Assembly (NCBI GenBank): GCA_026129525.1
Contig: JAHCHW010000002.1
Location: forward strand, 372,001 to 436,000
DNA from: Chitinophagales bacterium
GTDB taxonomy: Bacteria > Bacteroidota > Bacteroidia > Chitinophagales > LD1
Length of the DNA: 64,000 nucleotides
Direction: 5' to 3'
Position 1 is the stretch's first letter. The number at the start of each line of letters is the position of its first letter. Below the pieces are notes generated by a model that ran no database searches, had not been told where the DNA came from, and was given only the letters and a program-made list of their open reading frames with translations. The translations under genes were made by a program, and so were the position numbers. Positions 19,886-28,528 of the stretch are shown here, piece by piece.

Positions 19886-21307
19886 TTATTTTTTAATTGT
19901 AAAAAAGAATGTACTTCCTTCTCCGGTTTTCGATTCTACCCAAATTTCACCGCCATGCCGCTCCACAATTTTTTTGCATACAGCCAATCCTATACCGGTA
20001 CCTTCATAATCTTCGCGAGCGTGCAGGCGTTGAAATATAACAAATATACGACTGTAAAATTTATCGTCAATTCCGATGCCGTTATCTTTTACGGCAATTT
20101 TCCAGTAGTCGCCCCGGTCTTCGGCAAATACGTGTACTTCGGGTGTGCGGTCGGGCACTTTAAACTTAATAGCGTTTTCAGTTAAGTTTTGCAACAGGCG
20201 GATAAGTTGAAACGAATCGCCATTTACAATGGGCATTTCGCCAAAGGTAACTTTAGCACCGGTTTCGCTTATGCGGTTCATTAAATGCGCGGTAACAATT
20301 TTCATTACTTCGTTTAAATCAACAGGTGCAAACGGATTTCCTTTTCGGTTTACGCGCGAATACTGGAGTAAATCGTTAATAAGCGCCTGAATACGGTTTA
20401 CTCCGCCAATGGCAAACTGCATGTATTCGCCCAAGCCTTCGGTTTTACCGCTTTCAATTCGCTTGCTTATAAGTTGTACGTAGCTGCTAATCATTCGCAA
20501 CGGTTCCTGCAAATCGTGCGAGGCTACGTAGGCGAATTGTTCCAACTCTTCATTAGAACGCTGCAATTCTTTGGTTTGAGCAGCTAACTCCACCTGCGCC
20601 ATTTTCATTTCGGTAATATCAAGACAACTGCCCATGTAGCCTCCAAAACTTCCATCGGGTAAAAAACGGGGAGTGCCAATTTCAAGAATGTAGCGGTACT
20701 GTCCATCGTGCCGCTTTAAACGATACTCAACTGAGTAGTTAATGTTGTTGCGAAGTAAATGACCGATGTCGTTAAATACTTGTGTATCGTCAGGATGTAC
20801 GCCTTGAAACCAACCTGTGCCCACTTCTTCCTCCAATTTTCTGCCCGTAAAATCAAGCCACGATTTGTTGAAGTAGTAGGTAAGATTGGTGTGATCGGTC
20901 ATCCAAATCATTACCGGAGTTTCGTCAGCCAGCGAAGTAAAGCGGCTTTCGCTCAGTTGCAGGGTTTCGCGCAGCTGTTCGTGTGCAGGGTTATAACTAA
21001 GCGTATAAATTTTCCAGTTTTTTCCATCAACCGGAAGTGGCGACACCGAAACTTTGAACCATAATTCATTGCCGTTTGCCCTTTTGTAAGAACATTCCCA
21101 ACGCCCGTTTTTTTTATCGTTGGCAGGCGTGTAGTTCACCTTTACTTTGGATATATCAGCAATAGGGAAAGCAGCAACATTGCCACCGTTAAATCCGGTT
21201 AACTCACGGCAGGGAGCATTCATGTACACAGGCGCATCGGCATCATCGGTAACAAGTACCGCTTCGGTGTACGTGTCGAAAAAGGTTTTAAACTGCTCAG
21301 GTATCAT
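19886..21307 (-). CDS. PAS-domain sensor histidine kinase
   Basis: The 473-residue kinase has no clear membrane segment. A first PAS domain (~5-105) is followed by a second (~115-235, ESRFTSLADETPVMIWMTD to GYMGSCLDITEMK). The dimerisation helix carries the phosphoacceptor His264 in FAYVASHDLQEPLRMIS, the form typical of Rcp1-partnered kinases. The ATPase domain has LLQNLTENAIKFK (N box), VKDNGIGID (G1) and GTGIGLAVCKKIVERHGG (G2). The signal sensed is unknown. With the two response regulators behind it, it forms a likely phosphorelay unit. Confidence 0.93.
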   Translation of the reverse strand: MIPEQFKTFFDTYTEAVLVTDDADAPVYMNAPCRELTGFNGGNVAAFPIADISKVKVNYTPANDKKNGRWECSYKRANGNELWFKVSVSPLPVDGKNWKIYTLSYNPAHEQLRETLQLSESRFTSLADETPVMIWMTDHTNLTYYFNKSWLDFTGRKLEEEVGTGWFQGVHPDDTQVFNDIGHLLRNNINYSVEYRLKRHDGQYRYILEIGTPRFLPDGSFGGYMGSCLDITEMKMAQVELAAQTKELQRSNEELEQFAYVASHDLQEPLRMISSYVQLISKRIESGKTEGLGEYMQFAIGGVNRIQALINDLLQYSRVNRKGNPFAPVDLNEVMKIVTAHLMNRISETGAKVTFGEMPIVNGDSFQLIRLLQNLTENAIKFKVPDRTPEVHVFAEDRGDYWKIAVKDNGIGIDDKFYSRIFVIFQRLHAREDYEGTGIGLAVCKKIVERHGGEIWVESKTGEGSTFFFTIKK

Positions 21308-21560
21308 TTAAACCTTAATATGTTTAAAAATGAAAATAGAAATAAGCACTAAACAAAAAAACGGCAGCATGTACTTTAAGGGAAAATATTGCTTTTCGGC
21401 AGTTGTTCGGTTCCTTGTTCTCCCTCTGTTAGCAGATGTCGTTAATAATTCACTACGCCTATTGTTATAAAAGGTTTCGGGAAAGATGTTAAATGTGTAA
21501 ACAGTTGGCAGATAACTCTTTTTAGGCACTGTTTGAGTACTTTAGCTACCATTGTGCTGT

Positions 21561-22784
21561 ATGCTCGTTATACGTTCGTGGTTATGCTATTTTTTGCCGG
21601 GGTTGTTAGTTTGTTGCTTTCTTGAAAGCAATGCACAAACGCTTGTGCGGGTTCCCGATTTTGGCAACAACCCCGGCAACTTGCGAATGTATGTTTACGA
21701 GCCGGCCGGTTTAACTAAAGAAAAAGGTTCGCCTGTGGTGGTAGTGTTGCACGGTTGCCTGCAAAATGCTAAACGGGTTGCCAACCAAACCGGATGGAAC
21801 AAACTGGCGGACAGGTATGGCTGGCGCATTATTTATCCGCAACAAAAAATTTTAAATAATCCACAAAAGTGTTTTTGTTGGTACAACGAAAACGATATTG
21901 AAAAGGATAAGGGGGAGGTATATTCCATTTACAAAATGGTGGAGTTTGTTAAAGAAAACATGGCAGTTGACTCTGAACAAATATTTGTAACAGGGCTTTC
22001 AGCCGGAGCCGCCATGAGTGTAGCGTTGATGGCAACTTACCCTGAAACATTTAATGCCGGAGCGGTGTTTGCCGGAGGCCCTTACAAGGTAGCTACCAAC
22101 TTATGGACAGGAATGATGGCAATGTACGGATGGCGGATAAAAAAGGCTGAAGCATGGGGCAATTATGTGCGTGAACAAAACCCATTGTATAACGGCAACT
22201 ATCCGCGGATGATTATTTTTCATGGCAAAGCAGATGTGATTGTGAACCGAAGGAATGCCACTGAGTTAGTAAAGCAATGGACTAACCTGCACCGTGTAAA
22301 GAATGAACCAACTGAAATTGTTTCGGGGTTTGCAGGTGCGCGAAGTATTGAAAGGCGCACATATTGCGACAGCAGCGGTAATGAAAAAGTGGTGTATTAC
22401 AAAATAAAAGCTATGGGGCACGCACTGCCCGTAAACCCGGGTAAATGCGAAACAAAGGGAGGCAAAATGGGTGCATTTTCTGCCGATAAAAATTTCTTTT
22501 CGACCTACTATACAGCCGTTGATTTCGGGTTAATAGCGTTGCCAAGTATAAGCGGATTGAAAAACGTTAGTAAACAACAAGCGGGTGTGCAGTATAGTGT
22601 TCCGGCTAAAGAAAATACTACATTTCTATGGCGTGTGCCTAAAGGCTGCCGTATTACTACCGGGCAAGGCACTAATACCATAACCGTAACATGGGGAAAT
22701 GAAAGCGGCAATGTAGATGTGCAGGAAGTGCAATCGGAAAAATGCCGGAAGGCGTACGGCAGTTTTAAGGTTACGGCTGATTAA
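21561..22784 (+). CDS. Secreted PHB depolymerase-family esterase
   Basis: This 407-residue protein has a signal peptide (MLVIRSWLCYFLPGLLVCCF) and an alpha/beta hydrolase domain. The oxyanion loop is VVVVLHGCLQNA, the nucleophile elbow is VTGLSAGAAMS, the probable acid is Asp in FHGKADVIVN, and the His is in AMGHALPV. This matches the esterase family that includes polyhydroxybutyrate depolymerases and feruloyl/acetyl-xylan esterases; the substrate cannot be read from the sequence. The last ~80 residues (SISGLKNVSKQQAGVQYSV onward) look like a PKD/Ig-type domain often found in exported Bacteroidota proteins. A TTG at 21552 is in frame, but the ATG at 21561 gives the better signal peptide. Confidence 0.85.
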   Translation: MLVIRSWLCYFLPGLLVCCFLESNAQTLVRVPDFGNNPGNLRMYVYEPAGLTKEKGSPVVVVLHGCLQNAKRVANQTGWNKLADRYGWRIIYPQQKILNNPQKCFCWYNENDIEKDKGEVYSIYKMVEFVKENMAVDSEQIFVTGLSAGAAMSVALMATYPETFNAGAVFAGGPYKVATNLWTGMMAMYGWRIKKAEAWGNYVREQNPLYNGNYPRMIIFHGKADVIVNRRNATELVKQWTNLHRVKNEPTEIVSGFAGARSIERRTYCDSSGNEKVVYYKIKAMGHALPVNPGKCETKGGKMGAFSADKNFFSTYYTAVDFGLIALPSISGLKNVSKQQAGVQYSVPAKENTTFLWRVPKGCRITTGQGTNTITVTWGNESGNVDVQEVQSEKCRKAYGSFKVTAD

Positions 22785-22863
22785 GTTCATTACAGAAGGA
22801 TAACCACTATCATTTGGCATTTGCATTTGCAGCAACGATATTTGCCGCGCAAATAATTGAGGC

Positions 22864-23295
22864 ATGAAAAAGAAACAGCATAAAGAAGTACGCAAAGCCG
22901 CCCTTTGGTTAGACCATTCGCAGGCGCATCTTATCCGTTTGAAAAAAGATAAAGTAGTGGTAGATACACTGCATTCGGAACTGGAAAGCCGCGTACGGAT
23001 TGAAGGCGAAACCGCTGACGGCACTAAAGTGGGCAAGTTTCGTTCGGCTAACCGTGAACATACTAAACACCAAAAGCAGCAAAACCAACTGAGCAAATAC
23101 CTTAAAGAACTTGCCGAAAAAATTGCCAAGTACGATTTCGTTTATCTGTTCGGACCTACTACTGCCAAAAATCAGTTGCTGAACCACATTCGCAATGAAG
23201 GAAAAACAAAAGGAAAAACCTATGTGGTTGATTCTGCCGACAGCATGACTTTTCCGCAAATGATTGCCCGCGCTAAAGCAGTAATTGGGGAATAA
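22864..23295 (+). CDS. Small conserved protein, possibly eRF1-like (baeRF-type) fold
   Basis: This 143-residue basic protein starts with KAALWLDHSQAHLIRL and ends with FVYLFGPTTAKNQLLNHIRNEG and TFPQMIARAKAVIGE. The pattern, a beta strand with WLDH early and GPxxAKNxLLNH late, resembles small bacterial proteins grouped with the archaeal/eukaryotic release factor eRF1 domain. The assignment is tentative. The middle section (residues ~55-85) is Lys/Gln-rich and probably helical. It reads as a single gene; a possible weak TAnnTTTG-like box (GATATTTG) lies just upstream. Confidence 0.55.
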   Translation: MKKKQHKEVRKAALWLDHSQAHLIRLKKDKVVVDTLHSELESRVRIEGETADGTKVGKFRSANREHTKHQKQQNQLSKYLKELAEKIAKYDFVYLFGPTTAKNQLLNHIRNEGKTKGKTYVVDSADSMTFPQMIARAKAVIGE

Positions 23296-23618
23296 TTGCC
23301 CTATCCTTTTGCCTCAGCTTGCTTAGGCAGGTAAGCCCTACACTTGTAGTAAACAATGCTTCACCTTTGGATAGGGAAGTCCCCTCCTCTCCGAAGTTAC
23401 AATTTGGATGTTCGACTCCTTCGTAGTCGCATATTTATAGAAATCTGCTCCCTATAAACATACTACCCCAACGGGGTCGAACCTACTTTGCATGGCGGAG
23501 ATATTTATTCAATGGAACACTTAGGCGCTGCCTAATACTCGATCATTGCCTAACGCTCAAGTGAACAGCAGCCTTCATTGCTCCCAAAATTTATCTTCGT
23601 GGCAAATAAACGGCTGTA
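23296..23618. other. Non-coding gap with several inverted repeats
   Basis: No convincing reading frame spans these 323 bases. CCCTATCC (23299-23306) is complementary to GGATAGGG (23369-23376). A C/T-rich stretch (CCCCTCCTCTCCGAAG, 23381-23396) follows, and then a nested hairpin element (23410-23482, listed separately). Promoter signals for the permease at 23619 must lie in the last part but none is clear. Confidence 0.6.
23410..23482. repeat. Nested palindromic element (candidate dispersed repeat)
   Basis: The ends GTTCGACTCC and GGGGTCGAAC pair with one wobble. Inside are CGACT/AGTCG (23413-23427), TTTATAG/CTATAAA (23434-23440 with 23452-23458) and ACCCC/GGGGT around the loop AAC. Outer ends plus internal hairpins resemble REP/MITE-like elements. 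Only this copy is seen in the window, so its repeated nature is an inference. Confidence 0.45.
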
Positions 23619-24926
23619 TTGAAACCCGAGTTTTTTGTTGTACGCAAAATTGCCTTTAGCGGCAGTTCTACTTTTTCTGCTTTCATTATTCGCATTGCAG
23701 TAGCCGCGGTGGCACTTAGTTTATGCACCATGATTGTTGCCACTGCCATGATTACGGGCTTTCAGAAAGAAATTAGAAATAAGGTGTTGGGCTTTTGGTC
23801 GCACTTGCAAATAACCCCTTTCAGCCTCACGAGTTCGCTCGAAGAAAAAGGTATTTACCGCTATCAGGATTTTTATACCGATAAAACATTGCTGCCCGAA
23901 GTGCGGCATATACAGGTAACTGCGCTCAAAGGCGGATTGCTGAAAACCAAAGACGAATTTGAAGGTGTAGTACTTAAAGGAGTTGGAGATGATTTTGACT
24001 GGAAAAATTTTGAGCCGTATTTAAAAAGAGGAAGAAGTATTTCTCCTCCTGTTGAAGGTACACGAAGCGACATTATTATTTCGAGCGCTACCGCAAAGCG
24101 TTTACAAATTGACACAGGCGATAAACTGACCGTAACATTTATGGAGCAGAGCATTCGGCAGCGACCTTTTAAGATATGCGGTATTTATGAAACCGGATTG
24201 GAAGAATTTGACCTTAAGTATGCGCTGGTGAATATTGAAGTAATACAGGAACTGAACCACTGGGGAAAGGACACCGTAGGCGGCTTTGAAGTTTTTTTGA
24301 AAGAAGGCAATTTATTTAAGAGCCGCAGCAAGGCGTACCTGCTTGCTTTGTTTGGTGCCTTGCTTAGTGCAGAACAGCAGCAGGGATTAGCCATGGATCC
24401 GCTGGAAAAAATTGGCGAAGAAGTGTATTCGAAAATCAGTAATCCGGCTTTGGATGTGCAAACCATTAAAAGCATAAGCCCCGGTATTTTTGATTGGTTG
24501 GAACTGCAAACCATGAATGAGTTGATAATTCTTACGCTCATGCTTTTGGTTGCAGCTATTAACATGATTACCACCTTGCTCATTCTTATTTTGGAACGCA
24601 CTAACATGATTGGCATACTGAAAGCACTGGGCGCAGCCAATGTTTCTATCCGTAAAATATTTGTGTTATACAGTGCAGTTATCGTAAGCATTGGGCTGCT
24701 TATAGGCAATGCCACAGGGTTGGCAATTTGCTTTATTCAAAAGCATTTCCAACTCCTAAAACTTCCACCCGACTCGTACTACCTTACCCATGCGCCCATC
24801 GAAATTTCGTGGACATGGATAGCAGCACTGAATGTAGGAACTGTAGTAATTACATTGTTGCTGCTGTTGCTTCCAACTGCATTAGTAGCACGCATTTCAC
24901 CTGTTAAGGCAATACGGTTCGAATAA
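23619..24926 (+). CDS. LolC/LolE-type ABC transporter permease (FtsX family)
   Basis: This ~435-residue inner-membrane protein has one N-terminal membrane helix (~residues 20-45), a large periplasmic MacB-like domain (~50-270) and three C-terminal helices. These are ELIILTLMLLVAAINMITTL, IFVLYSAVIVSIGLLIG and AALNVGTVVITLLLLLLP, and the protein ends in ARISPVKAIRFE. This is the topology of lipoprotein-release permeases, which move lipoproteins from the inner membrane toward the outer membrane. The frame opens with TTG (TTG AAA CCC GAG); the next ATG would remove part of the first helix, so TTG is preferred. No ATPase subunit is nearby. Confidence 0.87.
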   Translation: MKPEFFVVRKIAFSGSSTFSAFIIRIAVAAVALSLCTMIVATAMITGFQKEIRNKVLGFWSHLQITPFSLTSSLEEKGIYRYQDFYTDKTLLPEVRHIQVTALKGGLLKTKDEFEGVVLKGVGDDFDWKNFEPYLKRGRSISPPVEGTRSDIIISSATAKRLQIDTGDKLTVTFMEQSIRQRPFKICGIYETGLEEFDLKYALVNIEVIQELNHWGKDTVGGFEVFLKEGNLFKSRSKAYLLALFGALLSAEQQQGLAMDPLEKIGEEVYSKISNPALDVQTIKSISPGIFDWLELQTMNELIILTLMLLVAAINMITTLLILILERTNMIGILKALGAANVSIRKIFVLYSAVIVSIGLLIGNATGLAICFIQKHFQLLKLPPDSYYLTHAPIEISWTWIAALNVGTVVITLLLLLLPTALVARISPVKAIRFE

Positions 24927-24951
24927 CATTATCTGACAAAAAAAAGATGCG

Positions 24952-25275
24952 ATGACCACTGAAGAGATTAGAAAAAAAGTTGAAGAAGAGATAGCGAAAA
25001 CAAAGCAGCTGATTTTGGAATACCGTGAAATGGCACAACCCGTAGAGCCGGATGTTGCTATTGGACGCATTTCAAGAATGGATGCCATTAATAACAAGAG
25101 TGTTGCCGAAGCTGCATTGCGCGAAGCGGAAAACAAGTTGACTAAGCTGCACTTTGTGCTTTCTAAAGTTGGCACGTCAGAATTTGGGATATGCCAAAAA
25201 TGTAAAGCGCCCATTCCTCTTGGGCGAATATTGATAAAACCCGAAAGTATGTTTTGTGTAAAGTGTGCGCGTTGA
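24952..25275 (+). CDS. DksA/TraR-type C4 zinc-finger protein
   Basis: This 107-residue protein has an N-terminal coiled coil (residues ~1-75, with IGRISRMDAINNKSVAEAAL) and a C-terminal C4 zinc finger: Cys-x2-Cys in GICQKCKAPIPLGR and Cys-x2-Cys in MFCVKCAR. This is the small TraR/DksA layout, so binding in the RNA polymerase secondary channel is plausible. It starts 25 bp after the permease gene, so the two may be co-transcribed, and it ends just before a bidirectional terminator. Confidence 0.88.
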   Translation: MTTEEIRKKVEEEIAKTKQLILEYREMAQPVEPDVAIGRISRMDAINNKSVAEAALREAENKLTKLHFVLSKVGTSEFGICQKCKAPIPLGRILIKPESMFCVKCAR

Positions 25276-25283
25276 TTACCTGC

Positions 25284-25310
25284 AAAAAAAGCCCCGATTC
25301 TCACCGGGGC
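25284..25310. terminator. Bidirectional terminator between the DksA/TraR gene and secDF
   Basis: GCCCCG (25291-25296) pairs with CGGGGC (25305-25310). On the minus strand it is followed by seven T, which suits secDF. On the plus strand a T/A-rich tail follows, which could end the DksA/TraR transcript. Confidence 0.8.
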
Positions 25311-25334
25311 TTATATTTTAACCTAAGAAACTTA

Positions 25335-28300
25335 CTAAGCTTGTTTCTTACGGTTCATTAAATCAACCATAACGGGCGATGCCACAAAAATAGAGGAGTA
25401 GGTTCCTACCAGCAATCCGATAATCAACGCAAACGAGAACCCGCGTATGGCAGTGCCGCCAAACAGGAAGAGCACCAGCGATACAATTAACACCGTCATT
25501 ACCGTCATAATTGTACGGCTTAAGGTTTGGTTAATAGAATCGTTTACGTTTTGCTCTAAGTTACGCGTTGGGTGCAGGTTAATAGTTTCGCGAATACGGT
25601 CGAACACCACCACAGTATCGTTCACCGAGTAACCAATCAGCGTAAGCACAGCTGCCACAATGTTCTGGTCAATTTCGAGCGAAAATGGCAACACATGGCG
25701 CAGCGCAGAGAACACACCCAATACAATGATAGGGTCGTGTATCAACGCTACAATAGAAGCTGTTGCAAACTGCCATCTGCGGAAACGGATAAAGATGTAT
25801 ATGAACACCCCTGCTATACCGAAGAAAACCGCCCACAGGGCGCTTCTGCGAATATCATCGGCAATAGAGGCTTCAATTTTTATTGAACTCTTAACATTGC
25901 GTACTCTGAAATCTTCAAACGAAGGCTGCTCATCATACAATCCTTTTACACCATTGTAAATTTTCGATTCCACAATGCTGTCAACATTCTTCTCCTGCGA
26001 ATCAATAAGATAAGCGGTTGTAATGGAAACCTGACTGTTGCTGCCGTACGTTTTCACTTGCGGAGCACCACTCAAACTTTCGGTAAGCGCGGCTGATACA
26101 TCGCCCACTTTTACATCTTTATCAAACTGCACTACATAGCTTCTTCCGCCTTTAAAATCAACTCCGAAATCAAATCCGTAGAAAATGATGGAAGCTAGTG
26201 AAAGCGTAATAACCACTGCCGAAATAATGTAAGTGGTTTTTCGCTTGCTCATAAAATCAATTTTTGTCCCTTTCAGCACATTCATGGTGTACTTGTTACC
26301 GAAAGCCATACTGAAATTGCGATTGAAAGCCGAGTCGAACAACACGCGCGATACCAATACGGCTGTAAACAGCGAAGTAAGAATACCCCAGAACAACACA
26401 CGACCAAAACCGGCAATTGGACCCAAGCCAAATACCATAAGTACTATAGCCACCACCATGGTAGTTAACTGTCCGTCAATAATGGCGCTGTACGAATGCT
26501 GGTAACCTTCTTCCACCGCCAGCCGCAAACCTTTGCCGCGGGTAATTTCTTCGCGCACGCGCTCGTTAATAATTACGTTGGCATCAACCGCCATGGCAAG
26601 CGTAAGCAAAATACCCGCCATTGCCGGAAGTGTAAATGCGGCACCCAATGAAACCAAAATACTGATAAGCAGGAAGAGGTTAAGCAGCATGGCAAGGTCG
26701 GCTATAATACCTGATTTGCTGTAGTAAGCTACCATAAACAGGAACACCAGAATAAAACCGATTGCCAGTGAGGTTAAGCCCGCTTTAATTGATTCGGCAC
26801 CTAACGATGGTCCGATAATTTGCTCTTCGATTACCTGTGTGCGCGCTTCTAACTTACCGCTCTTAAGAATGTTGGCAAGGTCAATAGCTTCTTCCAAATT
26901 ATCAATACCCGTAATTTGCGAGCGACCACCCGAAATTTTCTGTTGCACGCGCGGTGCGGAAAAAACACGGTTATCCAATACTATCGCAATACATTTCTTT
27001 ACACTTCTTCCGTTCACATTACCGTTCACTGCCGCTTCAGTCATTTTTTCCCACTTGGCAGCACCAAGGGCGTTCATGGTAATATCTACTTCCGGAATAC
27101 CAAACTGGTCGAAACTCTGGTAAGCATCGTTAATTACTTCGCCTGTTAGCGGAGCTTCGGGCGTTGCCGGATTTTGCTTAATGGCATACAAACCGTACAC
27201 ATTGCTGTTGCCTAACGAATGCGCGCCCCACAACAATTTCAAATCGCGCGGGAAAAGGGCTTTAATTTCCTGGCGACCAAGCAGACGGTTTACCTTAGCC
27301 GTATCTTTACCGAAAGCACGACCAACCATAGGGCCATCGCCTGTTTTTTGGCTTTGTCCTTCGGTAATCACGTTCGGGTAAAGCACATCCCAAAGCGGAT
27401 TTACATTTACATCAGAAGTATCTGCACCCGAAGTTGATGTATCGGTTTTTACAGCACCTTCTTCCAGTCCGAATAAATCACCGGCAGTTGAAGCAGTTGC
27501 GGCAGCAGTATCTGTTGTTGTGGCAGTTTTCTTTCCTTCTTTGGCTTGCAAGTCGCGCAAAGCGGTATTGGCATCACCTAAGTAGTTGAGAATTTCTTCC
27601 GTTTCGTAGGTATCCCAAAACTCTAACTGGGCGGTTTGTTGCAACAGCTTACGCACACGCGCAGGGTCGTCAACACCCGGAAGTTCTAGAATAATTCTGC
27701 CTGTATTTGCCTGTAGCGAGATATTGGGAGAAGCAACGCCAAACTGGTCAATACGCGTTTTTAAAACCTGGAAAGTGTTTTGAATGGCGGCATCAAAATC
27801 TTTACGCAGCACGGTAACCACCTCATCGTTAGTAGAGTTGATGTTTATTTTACCCTGATACACTTCGATAGGAGCAAAAATGGCCGCCAGTTTTGCATTG
27901 GGGCTTAGCTTTTCAAATTCCTGTTTAAACAGGGTAAGAAAATCGCCCTGCTGTGTGCTTTGCGCCTTCTTGGCATTTTCTATTGCCTTATTAAATATTT
28001 CGCTTTTGCTGTTGTACGAAAGTTTGCGGAGAACATCGTCCTCTTCAATTTCCATGGTAAGGCTCATACCGCCTTTCAGGTCAAGCCCGAGGCTAAGCGC
28101 ATGTTCGCGGCAAAATTTGTAGGTATAAAAATCGCGGAGCGCCCATACATCAATCAGCGCATTGTTGGCAACCGAGTCAAGATAGTTTCTGCGAACTTCT
28201 TTGTAAATTCTGTCAACAGAATCTTTCCAGTTAAGCAGTGCCAGCCCTTTGAGGTCGGCAGGGGCGGTACGGTTTACCTGTAACGAAGCAATATCATCTG

Positions 28301-28406
28301 CTTTGCCCTCTACATAGCGGGCAACAAACGTAAAAGAAAGTTGCAGCAGGCAAACAACTATCAGAATATAGGTAAATGCTTTAATTACTCCTCTCAGGTT
28401 CTGCAT
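25335..28406 (-). CDS. secDF: Fused protein translocase subunit SecDF
   Basis: This 1023-residue inner-membrane protein joins SecD and SecF in one chain, as usual in Bacteroidota. It uses the proton gradient to help pull proteins through SecYEG. The SecD part has GLDLKGGMSLTMEIEE (~residue 111), the P1 domain with IILELPGVDDP, and membrane helices around LTLAMAVDANVIINERVREE. The SecF part begins near residue 720, with GVDFKGGRSYVVQF and GYSVNDTVVVFDRIRE, and ends in a basic tail (NRKKQA). Residues ~290-335 form an Ala/Thr-rich insertion without obvious function. The many exported proteins in this window would depend on it. Confidence 0.96.
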   Translation of the reverse strand: MQNLRGVIKAFTYILIVVCLLQLSFTFVARYVEGKADDIASLQVNRTAPADLKGLALLNWKDSVDRIYKEVRRNYLDSVANNALIDVWALRDFYTYKFCREHALSLGLDLKGGMSLTMEIEEDDVLRKLSYNSKSEIFNKAIENAKKAQSTQQGDFLTLFKQEFEKLSPNAKLAAIFAPIEVYQGKININSTNDEVVTVLRKDFDAAIQNTFQVLKTRIDQFGVASPNISLQANTGRIILELPGVDDPARVRKLLQQTAQLEFWDTYETEEILNYLGDANTALRDLQAKEGKKTATTTDTAAATASTAGDLFGLEEGAVKTDTSTSGADTSDVNVNPLWDVLYPNVITEGQSQKTGDGPMVGRAFGKDTAKVNRLLGRQEIKALFPRDLKLLWGAHSLGNSNVYGLYAIKQNPATPEAPLTGEVINDAYQSFDQFGIPEVDITMNALGAAKWEKMTEAAVNGNVNGRSVKKCIAIVLDNRVFSAPRVQQKISGGRSQITGIDNLEEAIDLANILKSGKLEARTQVIEEQIIGPSLGAESIKAGLTSLAIGFILVFLFMVAYYSKSGIIADLAMLLNLFLLISILVSLGAAFTLPAMAGILLTLAMAVDANVIINERVREEITRGKGLRLAVEEGYQHSYSAIIDGQLTTMVVAIVLMVFGLGPIAGFGRVLFWGILTSLFTAVLVSRVLFDSAFNRNFSMAFGNKYTMNVLKGTKIDFMSKRKTTYIISAVVITLSLASIIFYGFDFGVDFKGGRSYVVQFDKDVKVGDVSAALTESLSGAPQVKTYGSNSQVSITTAYLIDSQEKNVDSIVESKIYNGVKGLYDEQPSFEDFRVRNVKSSIKIEASIADDIRRSALWAVFFGIAGVFIYIFIRFRRWQFATASIVALIHDPIIVLGVFSALRHVLPFSLEIDQNIVAAVLTLIGYSVNDTVVVFDRIRETINLHPTRNLEQNVNDSINQTLSRTIMTVMTVLIVSLVLFLFGGTAIRGFSFALIIGLLVGTYSSIFVASPVMVDLMNRKKQA

Positions 28407-28437
28407 TTTGCGGTGTTTATTTCTTAAAAATGGAGTG

Positions 28438-28445
28438 CAAATATA
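28438..28445 (-). promoter_or_regulatory. Bacteroidota -7 box of secDF
   Basis: The minus strand reads TATATTTG, a full TAnnTTTG match, 31 bases before the secDF ATG. At the 19-base spacing only TTT is found instead of TTG. Confidence 0.4.
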
Positions 28446-28528
28446 GAAGAATGAGGATAATATGAAACTTGCCCCGCTTTTTCTGAAAAGCCCCCTTTAC
28501 CGGTATTAAAATCGCTGTTTTACAGGTG

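Noticed and set aside
21308..21529. 73-codon frame directly before the PAS histidine kinase, ending in a hydrophobic helix
   Set aside because: It needs a GTG start, has no ribosome-binding site and an uneven composition. That its stop abuts the kinase ATG is probably chance.
23299..23376. CRISPR-like or terminator reading of the CCCTATCC/GGATAGGG pair
   Set aside because: There is only one pair, with a 62-nt loop and no T run or regular spacers.
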